A DNA stretch of 64,000 nt from assembly GCA_002256485.1 (NCBI GenBank), contig NNSG01000004.1, positions 124,001-188,000 of the forward strand. Direction: 5' to 3'. Position numbers and translations under genes: made by a program. The notes under the pieces were generated by a model that worked only from the letters and a program-made list of their open reading frames with translations, searched no databases and was not told the DNA's origin. This document shows positions 47,599 to 56,108 of the stretch, in pieces. Every line of letters begins with the position of its first letter. The first letter of the stretch is position 1. Origin of the DNA: Fidelibacterota bacterium 408169. GTDB taxonomy: Bacteria; Fidelibacterota; Marinisomatia; Marinisomatales; TCS55.

Positions 47599-47599
47599 C

Positions 47600-48325
47600 T
47601 TAGGCTTCAGCTGTCAGTAATTGAATTTCAAGTTCGCCAAATAATTCATTCTGAACAATGGTAATCTGGTGGGATCGTATTAATTCCAATAAAGCCAAGA
47701 ATGTTACTATGATAGCTATTTTAGTTTCAAGCTGGTTGATGAGTGTTGAAAATCGTAATCGTCCATCTCCATCAAAAGATCGCAGAACCAATTCTTTTTG
47801 TTCATCGAGGTGAATAGGTTCTCTTTCTAATTCATAAACTTGAATGACGGGCATTTTATCCATTGCCGCCTTGAAAGCATTTGCAATATCGTATAAAGTA
47901 ACATCCCTCAAAATAACATTAACCTCTTCCGGAGCATCCGAGACAATTACTTTTTTCCCCGCAGGAAAAACATGGCTGCGTTCTAAAGCAAATATATCCA
48001 ACGATTCAGCCGCTTCCTTAAAACGTGAATAATTCAGTAATTGATCAACCAATTCTCTTCGAGGATCGATAATTTCATCATCCTCATCTAGTTCCGGTCT
48101 TGGAAGGAGCATCTTCGATTTGATGCGCATAAGCGTGGACGCCATTACAATAAAATCACCGGCAAAATTGATATTTAATTTTTTCATTTCTTCAATTGCA
48201 GCCATGAACTCCTCTGTGATATTTGATATGGGTATGTCGTAGATATTGATTTCATCGCGACGGATAAAATAAAGCAATAAATCCAGTGGACCTTCGAAGT
48301 TTTCTAAATGAACGCGGTATGTCAT
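47600..48325 (-). CDS. scpA: Segregation and condensation protein A
   Basis: ScpA is the kleisin that bridges SMC heads. The N-terminus YRVHLENFEGPLDLLLYFIRRDEINIYDIPI is diagnostic, followed by EFMAAIEEMKKLNINFAGDFIVMASTLMRIKSKMLLPRP. The C-terminal winged helix is FSTLINQLETKIAIIVTFLALLEL. The length of 241 residues is normal. It overlaps trpS by 4 bases. Confidence 0.95.
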   Translation of the reverse strand: MTYRVHLENFEGPLDLLLYFIRRDEINIYDIPISNITEEFMAAIEEMKKLNINFAGDFIVMASTLMRIKSKMLLPRPELDEDDEIIDPRRELVDQLLNYSRFKEAAESLDIFALERSHVFPAGKKVIVSDAPEEVNVILRDVTLYDIANAFKAAMDKMPVIQVYELEREPIHLDEQKELVLRSFDGDGRLRFSTLINQLETKIAIIVTFLALLELIRSHQITIVQNELFGELEIQLLTAEA

Positions 48326-49293
48326 GCCCTGTAATTTAACCCTGTTGCGTTTCTCACCGGAGTTAAAAATGTTTCTGCAACAATCGTTGCTTTTTCAGCG
48401 CCTTGCTTCATGATATCAAAAACGTCATTTTTGTGTTGCTCGTAATATTCTCTCTTTTCTCTGAAGGGCTGGAAAAAATCCATCATGGTAGAAAAAAGAT
48501 CTTTTTTAATTTCACCATATCCTGTACCAGGTGTTTCGAATTTATCTGCCAACTCATGTTTTCCTTCTTTATCAAGAAAAAGACTGTAAATATTAAATAA
48601 TGCACAGTTGGTATTTTTTGCTTCGTAAACACCGGCAGAATCTGTTACGATTGACATCACTTTTTTCTTAATAATCTTTTCTTCCCCAAAAATAGGAATT
48701 GTATTATTGTATGATTTACTCATTTTCTGACCATCCAGCCCAGGAACCAATTGTGTATTTTTATCGATGTCAGGCTCTGGAATAACTAAAATATTACCAA
48801 ATGTTTTGTTAAAGCGTATGGCAATATCTCGAGTCATTTCTAAATGCTGCTTCTGATCCTTCCCTACTGGAACGATTTCTCCACCATATAATAGGATATC
48901 TGCCGCCATGAGGATTGGATAAGAAAATAAACCCATGTTTGGTGTAACGCCTTTTGCCAATTTATCCTTATACGATGTACCCCGTTCCATGAGACCAACT
49001 CCGGTAACAACAGATAAGATCCATGTTAATTCTGCCACATAATGCACATCGCTCTGTATCCAAAAAGTAGATTTTTCGGGATCCATACCAAGTGAAAGAA
49101 AATCCATAGTTGCATTCAAGGTATTTTCTTTTAATAAGTCACCATCTTGTATTGTCGTCATGGCATGATAATTAACGATAAAACAAAATAAATCGTTCTT
49201 TTCCTGGTAACGAATCATCCTTGACATCATGCCGAAATAATTACCAAGATGAAGTTTACCGGAGGGTTGGATGCCGCTTAAAACTCTCTTCAA
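48322..49293 (-). CDS. trpS: Tryptophanyl-tRNA synthetase
   Basis: TrpS charges tRNA-Trp. It has a HIGH-type motif in SGIQPSGKLHLGNYFGMM and the KMSKS loop in LDGQKMSKSYNNTIPIFG, with GKDQKQHLEMTRDIA between. The track start at 49323 adds ten non-conserved residues (MASLSIFGFI) inside the HNH gene. A TTG at 49293 (overlapping the HNH stop as TTTTGA) would give the usual start KRVLSGIQPSG, so I prefer it; the ATG is the alternative. The core length of about 323 residues is standard. Confidence 0.95.
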   Translation of the reverse strand: MKRVLSGIQPSGKLHLGNYFGMMSRMIRYQEKNDLFCFIVNYHAMTTIQDGDLLKENTLNATMDFLSLGMDPEKSTFWIQSDVHYVAELTWILSVVTGVGLMERGTSYKDKLAKGVTPNMGLFSYPILMAADILLYGGEIVPVGKDQKQHLEMTRDIAIRFNKTFGNILVIPEPDIDKNTQLVPGLDGQKMSKSYNNTIPIFGEEKIIKKKVMSIVTDSAGVYEAKNTNCALFNIYSLFLDKEGKHELADKFETPGTGYGEIKKDLFSTMMDFFQPFREKREYYEQHKNDVFDIMKQGAEKATIVAETFLTPVRNATGLNYRA

Positions 49294-49826
49294 AATGAAT
49301 CCAAAAATAGATAAGGACGCCAAGCAGTCTGGTCATGATTTATAAATTGCTGGAAATAATGAATTCTGTTTGGTTTTCTTGGCTGACGATTCAGAGGCAT
49401 TTTAGCTTCTTCCGGTAATAGATTTCCCTTTTTCTTATTACATTGTTGGCAGGCAGTAATAAGGTTATCCCAATTATCGTTTCCACCCCGATCCTTTGGA
49501 ATAATATGATCAATTGTCATGGATGAGGATTTAGAACCGCAATACTGACATGTATGTTTATCTCTTATCATAATATTTTTACGGCTCATAACGACATTCA
49601 TGCTGTTATAATGTACAAAATCCCTGAGCTTAATGATACTGGGTAAATTCAGCGAAATGGATGGAGAATGAACTATATAATTATATGTTTCAAGAATCTC
49701 TACTTTCTCTAAATACTTTAAACAGATAGCCCGTCGAGCTGTACAAATCATTAAAGGTGAATAATTTGTATTTAAGACCAAAACAGCTTTATTTAATAAA
49801 GACCCATTTTGAGATGGATGCATCAT
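49290..49826 (-). CDS. HNH endonuclease-domain protein
   Basis: This 178-residue protein has a complete HNH zinc-finger nuclease motif near residues 92-140: CQYCGSKSSSMTIDHIIPKD, then RGGNDNWDNLITACQQCNKK. The N-terminal half (AVLVLNTNYSPLMICTARRAI) and the C-terminal part (RQPRKPNRIHYFQQF) match a widespread stand-alone HNH family in FCB bacteria and cyanobacteria. The biological role of that family is unclear. It is embedded in a housekeeping operon rather than beside a methylase or intron, which argues against restriction or homing. Confidence 0.9.
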   Translation of the reverse strand: MMHPSQNGSLLNKAVLVLNTNYSPLMICTARRAICLKYLEKVEILETYNYIVHSPSISLNLPSIIKLRDFVHYNSMNVVMSRKNIMIRDKHTCQYCGSKSSSMTIDHIIPKDRGGNDNWDNLITACQQCNKKKGNLLPEEAKMPLNRQPRKPNRIHYFQQFINHDQTAWRPYLFLDSF

Positions 49827-50602
49827 CAGTTTTTCACAACCTCATCAATCGAAACAGCCTTAACAAACAGATCTTTCAATTTCTGACTGAAAACTGCAGA
49901 AGATGGTTCTAAACTTTCATTCCTCACCCACCCCCTGGCATTGACTAAATTGGTGCCACCTAAACTTATTGCCACATGACTAATTTTACTCTGTTCAGCA
50001 AAAAAGAGTAAATCTCCGGGTATCACTTCATCAAATTTGATTTCATTTACGAAGAAGTCAGCTTGTTCATGCGAATCCCTTGGTAATGGAATATCATGCG
50101 CCTTGAAAATAGATTGAACAAAACCTGAACAATCAAACCCCAGTGTCGATTTACCGCCCCAACTATAAGGAATTCCTAAAAATGATTGTGCTACATTTAC
50201 AATCGAATCTCGACTGGGAATCAAACCATCAATATAGAGATTTGACTCTATATATCCAATATGACCATCCGGAAGTGTAATAGAATAATTTTTATTAGTT
50301 TGTTCTGCATTTACTTTACCACCAAAATTCATTGTGCGGATTCCTTTACCTGCAGAATTTACAATTTCGCATGAATGTCCGAAGAATGAATGAGTTGTCG
50401 TATAGACCTCGTCTTGGATTATACCATAAAAATTATTTGCCCAGCCTTCGTATCCATCCCATTGTTTAATTTTCGTCCAATTATCGGATTGCTTGAGGAC
50501 ACTACAGGATTCCCCCAGAAGTCCCTGAGTAACGACTTCAGATCGAAATGTAGGTTCTTTATAAAGATTCATGACAGCAACATTTATGATAAAATTTGAC
50601 AT
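49826..50602 (-). CDS. SH3-NlpC/P60 peptidoglycan hydrolase
   Basis: This is a cysteine peptidase that cleaves cell-wall stem peptides. An N-terminal bacterial SH3-like domain (about 1-65, LLGESCSVLKQSDNWTKIKQWDGYEGW) is followed by a second SH3-like part. The NlpC/P60 domain is at about 133-258, with the nucleophile in GGKSTLGFDCSGFVQSIF and the His in SKISHVAISLGG. No signal peptide is obvious at the N-terminus (MSNFIINVAVMNLYK), so export is uncertain. The gene is divergent from the cobalamin riboswitch and overlaps the HNH gene by one base. Confidence 0.9.
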   Translation of the reverse strand: MSNFIINVAVMNLYKEPTFRSEVVTQGLLGESCSVLKQSDNWTKIKQWDGYEGWANNFYGIIQDEVYTTTHSFFGHSCEIVNSAGKGIRTMNFGGKVNAEQTNKNYSITLPDGHIGYIESNLYIDGLIPSRDSIVNVAQSFLGIPYSWGGKSTLGFDCSGFVQSIFKAHDIPLPRDSHEQADFFVNEIKFDEVIPGDLLFFAEQSKISHVAISLGGTNLVNARGWVRNESLEPSSAVFSQKLKDLFVKAVSIDEVVKN

Positions 50603-50687
50603 AGGGATTATTTAATTCAAAATTCAACGACGAATTTATTCATCTCTCCCTCTGAAACACAACATATCTGTGAGAAGAATTTGAACT

Positions 50688-50716
50688 TTGATTATATTCG
50701 TTTTTTAAATTAGTAT
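50688..50716 (+). promoter_or_regulatory. Putative promoter of the riboswitch-TonB receptor transcript
   Basis: TTGATT (50688-50693) and TAGTAT (50711-50716) are separated by exactly 17 bases. A start site about 7 bases further on would fall just before the first riboswitch stem (50727). The fit to sigma70 spacing and the position make it credible, but it is a pattern call only. Confidence 0.45.
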
Positions 50717-50726
50717 CTTACGTTAC

Positions 50727-50826
50727 ATACATCGTTATGTTGTGGGGAAGCTCGTGAAATCCGAGCACAGTTCCCGCTACTGTATATGCATTACGCATGA
50801 GTCAGGAACCCAAACAGGCGATGTGT
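50727..50826 (+). promoter_or_regulatory. Cobalamin riboswitch aptamer
   Basis: The B12-box elements are present in order: GGGGAAGCTCGTGAAATCCGAG, then ACAGTTCCCGCTACTGTA (the conserved CCCGC.ACTGT element) and GAGTCAGGAACCC. The flanks form an 8-bp P1 helix: 50727-50734 (ATACATCG) pairs with 50819-50826 (CGATGTGT), including one G-U. The GCTCG/CGAG arms give the small internal hairpin, and TGCAT/ACGCATG forms another. The aptamer is short, near 100 bases, without the large peripheral domain of many class I members. It lies directly upstream of a TonB-dependent receptor gene. Confidence 0.88.
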
Positions 50827-50882
50827 CAACTGATCTTCGGGATAAAGGTCATGATGCAAACGACACCATTCCTTGCTCATGA

Positions 50883-50910
50883 CCCCTTAATAAGAAAGGG
50901 GTTTTCTTTT
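50883..50910 (+). terminator. Riboswitch expression platform: terminator or SD-sequestering hairpin
   Basis: CCCCTT (50883-50888) pairs with AAGGGG (50896-50901) across a 7-base loop and is followed by TTTTCTTTT, a textbook intrinsic terminator. The 3' arm AAGGGG is also the best Shine-Dalgarno sequence for the receptor, 7 bases before its TTG start. A perfect 8-bp inverted repeat, GGTCATGA (50847-50854) with TCATGACC (50877-50884), overlaps its 5' arm and may act as an antiterminator. Confidence 0.8.
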
Positions 50911-52957
50911 GTTAAAAAATGTATTGTATTCCCTAGTTGTTGGAATATGTTGCCAAACAATTATTTGGACTATGGAAGTTTCGGGGTTTGTTCTAAATGA
51001 AAACCTTGAGAACTTACCTTACGCAACTATTTCTCACCCAAAAAGCGAATCTTGGGTGATTGCTGATGAAGAAGGACGATTTCTCCTTCAAGCTGAAGTT
51101 AACTCTGGCGACAGTCTGATTTTTCAACGTTTCGGATACCGAAAAAATATCCTGATCTCTTCAGGAGAAAAACAATTGAAGATTTTTCTGCAACGGAATG
51201 CTATTCCCATGGATTCAATTGAGGTTGAAGGACAAAATTTTACCAACAGCGCACCATGGGAAATAATACATATTACGGAAACGGATCAAATGAGTTCTCA
51301 CGGTATTTTCCAACGCATACCCGGGTCCTTTCTTAAGACCTATGGAGGACGAGCAGGTATCAGCAATGTTGGGATGGACGGTGGACAATCGGAGCATACA
51401 AAAATTGTTCTTGACGGAATTGACTTAACGAGCCCTCAGAATGGACAAACGGATTTATCGGACATACCGCTTGCATTTTTCCAACAAATGTTTCAATCAC
51501 GCTCTCCCGAAATTGACTATGGTTCGGGATCCATGGATGGCGTCATCCACCTTAGTCCATGGTTCAATCGGTCATATTTAAATGCAGAAACAGGAATGTT
51601 TGGCTTCAAAAGTATGTCCACAGGTTACAGGTTGACTTTTCCCAAAACTGCATTACAGTTGATAGGTGGCGGTTTTTCCAGTGATGAAGACTACGCTTTC
51701 TCGTTTAATGATTCCACATATAACCGTAATAACAACGGTATTGATCAAACTTTTTTTGGCAGTCGGATACAGTATTTACACTCAAAAAAAACAATTATTA
51801 AAAGTTCCCTATTTCTTACTTTCAGTGATCGCGGTGTTGCAGGATCTGTATCTTTCCCTTCACTCAATGCGGATCGAACAAATACCTTAAGTCTGGCAAA
51901 TGCAACATTAATCAAATTCTTGAATTCCGGTCATTTAAGCTTACACCTTAGTCGCCGTGCGAATGATGAACAATATTCTAATCCTGACGTCTCAATTAAC
52001 AGCCGGCATGAGGTATCATCTCACCGTCTGAAAATGAAATGGGATCAGCATTTTTTCGAACATTTGGAATCCATTACTTCTCTTGAGTTTTATGACGAGA
52101 TGATTAAAAGTAGCGATATTGGAAATCATAACCGAAGTTCGTCAGCAGCATCAGTCTCACTGGTTTACAATGTTACTCCCAGATTCACTTTTCGCCCTAG
52201 TATTAGAGGAGATTGGGGTGAATCATTTAAGGCAACTACCACTGACTATAATATTCAATTCGACATTCCTAAATTAGGGGAAATTAGAGGACGAATAGGA
52301 AATGGGTTCCGACTTCCCACATTAAATGATATGTATTGGCCTGAGGGAGCATATTCTATTGGAAATCCAGATCTTAATATTGAGACAAGTGAATATTTTT
52401 CTGTTGGGCTTCAACGTAGTTTTTTAAATAAAGGTCAGATCGAATTTAAATGGAGTGAAAAAAATACTAATAAACTAATTACTTGGGCAGTAGGAAATGA
52501 CTATAAGTGGAGCCCAATCAATCTCAATGAAGTTTCACGGAATAGTTTTAATGTATCATTCTCCGTACCTGTGTTATTTAAAAAACTGTCTGTTTCTGGA
52601 TATTTAACCCAAACTAAAACAAAAGATAAATCTACAGGAAAAGGGCTTCAGTACATCCCGGAATATACAGGAAATCTAATGCTACAGTATTCACAGGCAA
52701 ACGTTTTGCTGGACATTCAAATTTTTTACAACGGTAAACGCTATTACAATGGGTATGATTTATCTTTTAATTTGACCGAAATTGATCTTGATCCATTCAC
52801 GGATGTAACTGTGGGAATTCACTATCGAATACCAATGTATAATAACGTACGTTTACATGTAACTATTGAGAACCTACTTGATGCGGATACGTCTTTCTTT
52901 CCAGAGTATCCAGAGCCGGGTATGAGGATAAACGGAGGTATGTCAATCCAGTTGTAG
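50909..52957 (+). CDS. TonB-dependent receptor, probably for cobalamin (BtuB-like)
   Basis: This is an outer-membrane active transporter of 682 residues. Domains in order are a signal peptide (about 1-22), a carboxypeptidase-regulatory-like beta-sandwich (about 24-95, with VIADEEGRFLLQAE), a TonB plug (about 115-210, with RIPGSFLKTYGGRAGISNVG and IVLDGIDLTSPQNG) and a 22-strand barrel. The barrel ends with NLLDADTSFFPEYPEPGMRI and GGMSIQL. The upstream cobalamin riboswitch strongly suggests B12 or a corrinoid as substrate. The start is a TTG at 50909, supported by AAGGGG seven bases before it; TTG at 50924 is less good. No btuFCD genes are in the window. Confidence 0.9.
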   Translation: MLKNVLYSLVVGICCQTIIWTMEVSGFVLNENLENLPYATISHPKSESWVIADEEGRFLLQAEVNSGDSLIFQRFGYRKNILISSGEKQLKIFLQRNAIPMDSIEVEGQNFTNSAPWEIIHITETDQMSSHGIFQRIPGSFLKTYGGRAGISNVGMDGGQSEHTKIVLDGIDLTSPQNGQTDLSDIPLAFFQQMFQSRSPEIDYGSGSMDGVIHLSPWFNRSYLNAETGMFGFKSMSTGYRLTFPKTALQLIGGGFSSDEDYAFSFNDSTYNRNNNGIDQTFFGSRIQYLHSKKTIIKSSLFLTFSDRGVAGSVSFPSLNADRTNTLSLANATLIKFLNSGHLSLHLSRRANDEQYSNPDVSINSRHEVSSHRLKMKWDQHFFEHLESITSLEFYDEMIKSSDIGNHNRSSSAASVSLVYNVTPRFTFRPSIRGDWGESFKATTTDYNIQFDIPKLGEIRGRIGNGFRLPTLNDMYWPEGAYSIGNPDLNIETSEYFSVGLQRSFLNKGQIEFKWSEKNTNKLITWAVGNDYKWSPINLNEVSRNSFNVSFSVPVLFKKLSVSGYLTQTKTKDKSTGKGLQYIPEYTGNLMLQYSQANVLLDIQIFYNGKRYYNGYDLSFNLTEIDLDPFTDVTVGIHYRIPMYNNVRLHVTIENLLDADTSFFPEYPEPGMRINGGMSIQL

Positions 52958-52977
52958 AGACCTGTAAAGGGAGGATA

Positions 52978-54588
52978 TCACTCCTTAAACGTCCAGTGTA
53001 TGCCAAACATGACCATCCGACCCATGGGTGGAAATGTTGGGTTATGCTGGATAAGAAAATCTCCAGTTTCCTTTTCCGGAAACAATTTTAATGATGTCGG
53101 TTCAATTGCTTGAAGAATATTACGGACTGACCATGTTATAATCATGGATGAAATAGTTACAGCCACTTCTGCATTCAATAACCAAATATCAGCAAGAGCA
53201 TCTGAACTAATTACCATATATTCATAGGGAAAACCGTTGATTGGTTCAAAACCATTTGATTGTTCTCTGTTTAGCAATCCTTCTCCGGAAAGTCCTATTT
53301 TCAAATCAAAACGATTGAATACATTTTCATTTTTGTATTGTAAATCAAACATGGTAATAGCGTAGATACCATCAAATAAAAGTGTACCGCCTTCCCTGTT
53401 GAAATAACTCCCTGAAAATGAAAAATGATTTAATAAAGTTGTCTGGATAAACATTCCCGTTTGAAATGTCATATATTTCTTTCCATCGTACACCATAGAA
53501 GAATTATCAACGGTAAAATCGATGATAGTACTGCCAAATATACTTTGTATTTTTAAATGTGAGAGTCTGTTTTTTACAATGCCATCACCGTATGATATCA
53601 AATTAAAATGGTGCGGTTTTGAGGTTTCCTCAAACAATCCTTGAATATTGAACCTTCCCCATGATTTTGTAAAATCAACAGCAATATAATCGACCACTTT
53701 AGAGTCGATTTGGGTCAGGCCAAAAGCTGAATTAAAATCCCATAGATTTACTTGGCCATAAAGTGTATACCATTTGATATCTCTAGACGTCGAGTCATTT
53801 TTGCTAATGGATTGTATATTCATATCCAAGCCAAGGAGCGGATTTAATCCTCCGAAGGACAGCCCGTCGATTTGCTGATGCCAGCGAGTCCGATTAATGA
53901 ATTGCTTTTTCCTATTGGTGAACCATGATGCATCCACCCTGCGCCATTGTTGGAACAACGCTAATTGAGTTGTCCACTGCAGTATTTCACCGGGTGATTG
54001 TACTATGAGACCGGCGGATAATATTTCGTCTTCCAGCAGTCCATTCGCATCTCCCGAATCAGGTAGCCCTGATTCTGTGACAAATCTTGCTGCTGCTGCG
54101 TCGATTAACCAGTCATTTTTATTTGATCTATAATCCACTTTATACGACTGCTGCATGGGAGATGGTGATCCCAAAGGGTGAAAAAATTGCCCTTCTCTTC
54201 CGGCATAGCTTCGTTTAAAAAAATGTAGACCTGCATATCTATTCATTGATTCATAATCTACATCAATTGCCAGTTGGTCATAATTATAATCTCCCCTTAT
54301 ATAATCAAGAGTTGTTGTTATATCAGTTGAATCCGGGGTAGTGTGAATTGTGAGTGGTAACTGGTTAATGGTAACTGGTGAAAATTGGGTAATGATGTTT
54401 TTTCCATATCGCTGTGGATAATGAGTATAGGTACCATCAAATAATAAGGGTCCGGATGTCCAATCTGTATTCCAAAACAATCTCCCGTTTATTGATACCA
54501 TTCCAAATTGTCCACTCCAGTCAAATGGAAGATCGTTATATTGACCAAACACAGATGAAAAAAAAAGGAAATATTTTATAATTTTCAT
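52978..54588 (-). CDS. Secreted outer-membrane beta-barrel protein, plug-less TonB-receptor-like
   Basis: I do not recognise a named family. The 536-residue product has a signal peptide (about 1-15, FLFFSSVFGQ) and then alternating aromatic strands over its whole length. Its end, NPTFPPMGRMVMFGIHWTFK, resembles the last strands of TonB-dependent receptors (PGR...G..W.F). A plug domain is not visible. The ATG overlaps the upstream ECF S-component stop as ATGA, so the two are translationally coupled, and the gene converges on the riboswitch-controlled receptor. A role in uptake of the same or a related cofactor is inferred from context only. Confidence 0.65.
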   Translation of the reverse strand: MKIIKYFLFFSSVFGQYNDLPFDWSGQFGMVSINGRLFWNTDWTSGPLLFDGTYTHYPQRYGKNIITQFSPVTINQLPLTIHTTPDSTDITTTLDYIRGDYNYDQLAIDVDYESMNRYAGLHFFKRSYAGREGQFFHPLGSPSPMQQSYKVDYRSNKNDWLIDAAAARFVTESGLPDSGDANGLLEDEILSAGLIVQSPGEILQWTTQLALFQQWRRVDASWFTNRKKQFINRTRWHQQIDGLSFGGLNPLLGLDMNIQSISKNDSTSRDIKWYTLYGQVNLWDFNSAFGLTQIDSKVVDYIAVDFTKSWGRFNIQGLFEETSKPHHFNLISYGDGIVKNRLSHLKIQSIFGSTIIDFTVDNSSMVYDGKKYMTFQTGMFIQTTLLNHFSFSGSYFNREGGTLLFDGIYAITMFDLQYKNENVFNRFDLKIGLSGEGLLNREQSNGFEPINGFPYEYMVISSDALADIWLLNAEVAVTISSMIITWSVRNILQAIEPTSLKLFPEKETGDFLIQHNPTFPPMGRMVMFGIHWTFKE

Positions 54589-55109
54589 TTGACGAGAAAT
54601 TTTGTGATTCGGGGAACACCAAATGCAAAAATGAAACCGTTGGCAATTTGATGCAAAAATGTAAAACCAATCCCAGAAATATAAAGACCCATTGTCCGTG
54701 AAAAATCAAAGCCGGCGCTTAAGGGATAACTTAATGTGGTTATTGAATCAAAAATAAATGTGAGCATCAAACCGGTTATTCCCACTGCAATTATTTTATT
54801 CAAAGAATATTCTTTTAACAAAAATATTCGACGGAGAATACCACCCGTAAATCCAACCCCGGCCATACCAATAATTTGAGCGAAAAATAAAGGTGGGAAA
54901 CTCAAGCCAGAGCCCAGGGGATTCATGCCGGAAAAAATCATTTCTGCTGTACCGCCAACAATTATACCCCAGGCAGGACCCAAATAAAGTCCCGCTGTAA
55001 AAATAATAACTGTTATAAGTTCGACATTGGGGATCATGAGCAATGAGAATCCTGCTCCAATGGCCAGGGCAGCAAAGATCGATGCCCGCACCAATTTATT
55101 TAGATTCAT
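54585..55109 (-). CDS. ECF transporter S component-like membrane protein
   Basis: This 174-residue inner-membrane protein has about six helices. The beginning MNLNKLVRASIFAALAIGAGF and the segments LYLGPAWGIIVGGTAEMIFS and ISGIGFTFLHQIANGFIFAF resemble substrate-binding S components of energy-coupling-factor vitamin transporters. The track start at 55184 lies deep in the upstream gene. The ATG at 55109 (codon 26) is preferred and gives a 14-base overlap. The substrate is unknown; cobalamin is suggested only by the riboswitch-controlled receptor next door. The EcfT/A/A' energising module is not in the window. Confidence 0.7.
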   Translation of the reverse strand: MNLNKLVRASIFAALAIGAGFSLLMIPNVELITVIIFTAGLYLGPAWGIIVGGTAEMIFSGMNPLGSGLSFPPLFFAQIIGMAGVGFTGGILRRIFLLKEYSLNKIIAVGITGLMLTFIFDSITTLSYPLSAGFDFSRTMGLYISGIGFTFLHQIANGFIFAFGVPRITKFLVK

Positions 55110-56061
55110 CAATTCCTTTGAACAAAGCAGTATGAAAAATGTTTTTCCTGTCTGTCCATTTTCCAACTTGCTGATCTTCTTCAATGGCCTGTTTCATCAT
55201 ATTCATTTTCGCATCTAGATTATCTATTAAATGTACCAGCAAAGCTTCCTGAAAATTAGGTTGTTTGGGGCTTTGCCATTCATAGCGTCCTTGGTGAGAT
55301 AAAATAATATGTTCCAGTTTTTGCTGAAGTTCTTTAGGAAATCCTTTTATCGCAGCAATGGCTTCTCTGACCATGTCCCGGCCGATGACGATATGTCCGA
55401 TGAAATTTCCATCATCAGTGTATTCGGCTTCCAGATCAGGTGAAATCTCGATCAACTTGCCAATATCATGAAGCAAAACACCCGCCATGACTAGGTCATG
55501 ATCAACCATATATAATGGTGTAAGTTTTTCAGCAATTTTCGCCATAGATAAAACATGTTCCATAAATCCCGAACGATAATTATGATGCATCATTACGGAT
55601 GCAGGATGAAGGAGCAACTGCTCCTTATGCTCGCGATAAATGGATGAGACTACTTTTTTAAGAAATGTATTTTTCATTTTACTTATAATTTGAACAACAG
55701 TCTTCCACATTGTTTGCGGATCGTAGGGAGACGCAGGAACGATTAGAACTGGATCATATCCATAACGTCCATAATGCTGAACAGAGGCGGTATTGATTTT
55801 TTTGATGACTAATTGAGGACGATCCTGAAAGGATTCCACATTCCCTTTCACTGCTACAGGATTTCCAGCAGAAAATTTTTCATTAAATTCATCCACCTTA
55901 TCCCAAACCTTGGCATGGACAGTACCGGTATTATCCCTTAAGACAACATCTAGGTATAAATCACCGGCACGGGTATGGCGCAGATGTTTTTCGATGCAAA
56001 GGTAAAATCCCTGAATAGAGGTCCCTTCTTTGAATGATGATATTTGTGTTATGGATTTCAT
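55096..56061 (-). CDS. YhaM-like 3'-5' exonuclease (OB fold plus HD domain)
   Basis: This is a predicted 3'-5' exoribonuclease of the YhaM/CBF1 family. An N-terminal OB fold (about 15-100, DVVLRDNTGTVHAKVWDKVD) is followed by an HD phosphohydrolase domain. That domain's metal residues appear in HHNYRSGFMEHVLSMAKIAE, MAGVLLHDIGKLIEI, NFIGHIVIGRDMV and LEHIILSHQGRYEW. The length of 321 residues is normal. It heads a three-gene overlapping operon with the ECF S-component and the barrel protein. Confidence 0.9.
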   Translation of the reverse strand: MKSITQISSFKEGTSIQGFYLCIEKHLRHTRAGDLYLDVVLRDNTGTVHAKVWDKVDEFNEKFSAGNPVAVKGNVESFQDRPQLVIKKINTASVQHYGRYGYDPVLIVPASPYDPQTMWKTVVQIISKMKNTFLKKVVSSIYREHKEQLLLHPASVMMHHNYRSGFMEHVLSMAKIAEKLTPLYMVDHDLVMAGVLLHDIGKLIEISPDLEAEYTDDGNFIGHIVIGRDMVREAIAAIKGFPKELQQKLEHIILSHQGRYEWQSPKQPNFQEALLVHLIDNLDAKMNMMKQAIEEDQQVGKWTDRKNIFHTALFKGIDESK

Positions 56062-56108
56062 AGATTAGTACAACTTTTACATGATTGAAAATAAGTAAAC
56101 TTCTGTAT

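Noticed and set aside
49290-49826. HNH protein as part of a restriction, homing or anti-phage system
   Set aside because: The gene is embedded with 1-4 base overlaps in a housekeeping operon and belongs to a widespread stand-alone HNH family; no methylase or partner is present.
52958-52985. Possible terminator between the TonB receptor and the barrel gene (GGGAG...CTCC)
   Set aside because: The stem is short and imperfect, lacks a T-run and overlaps the convergent stop codons.
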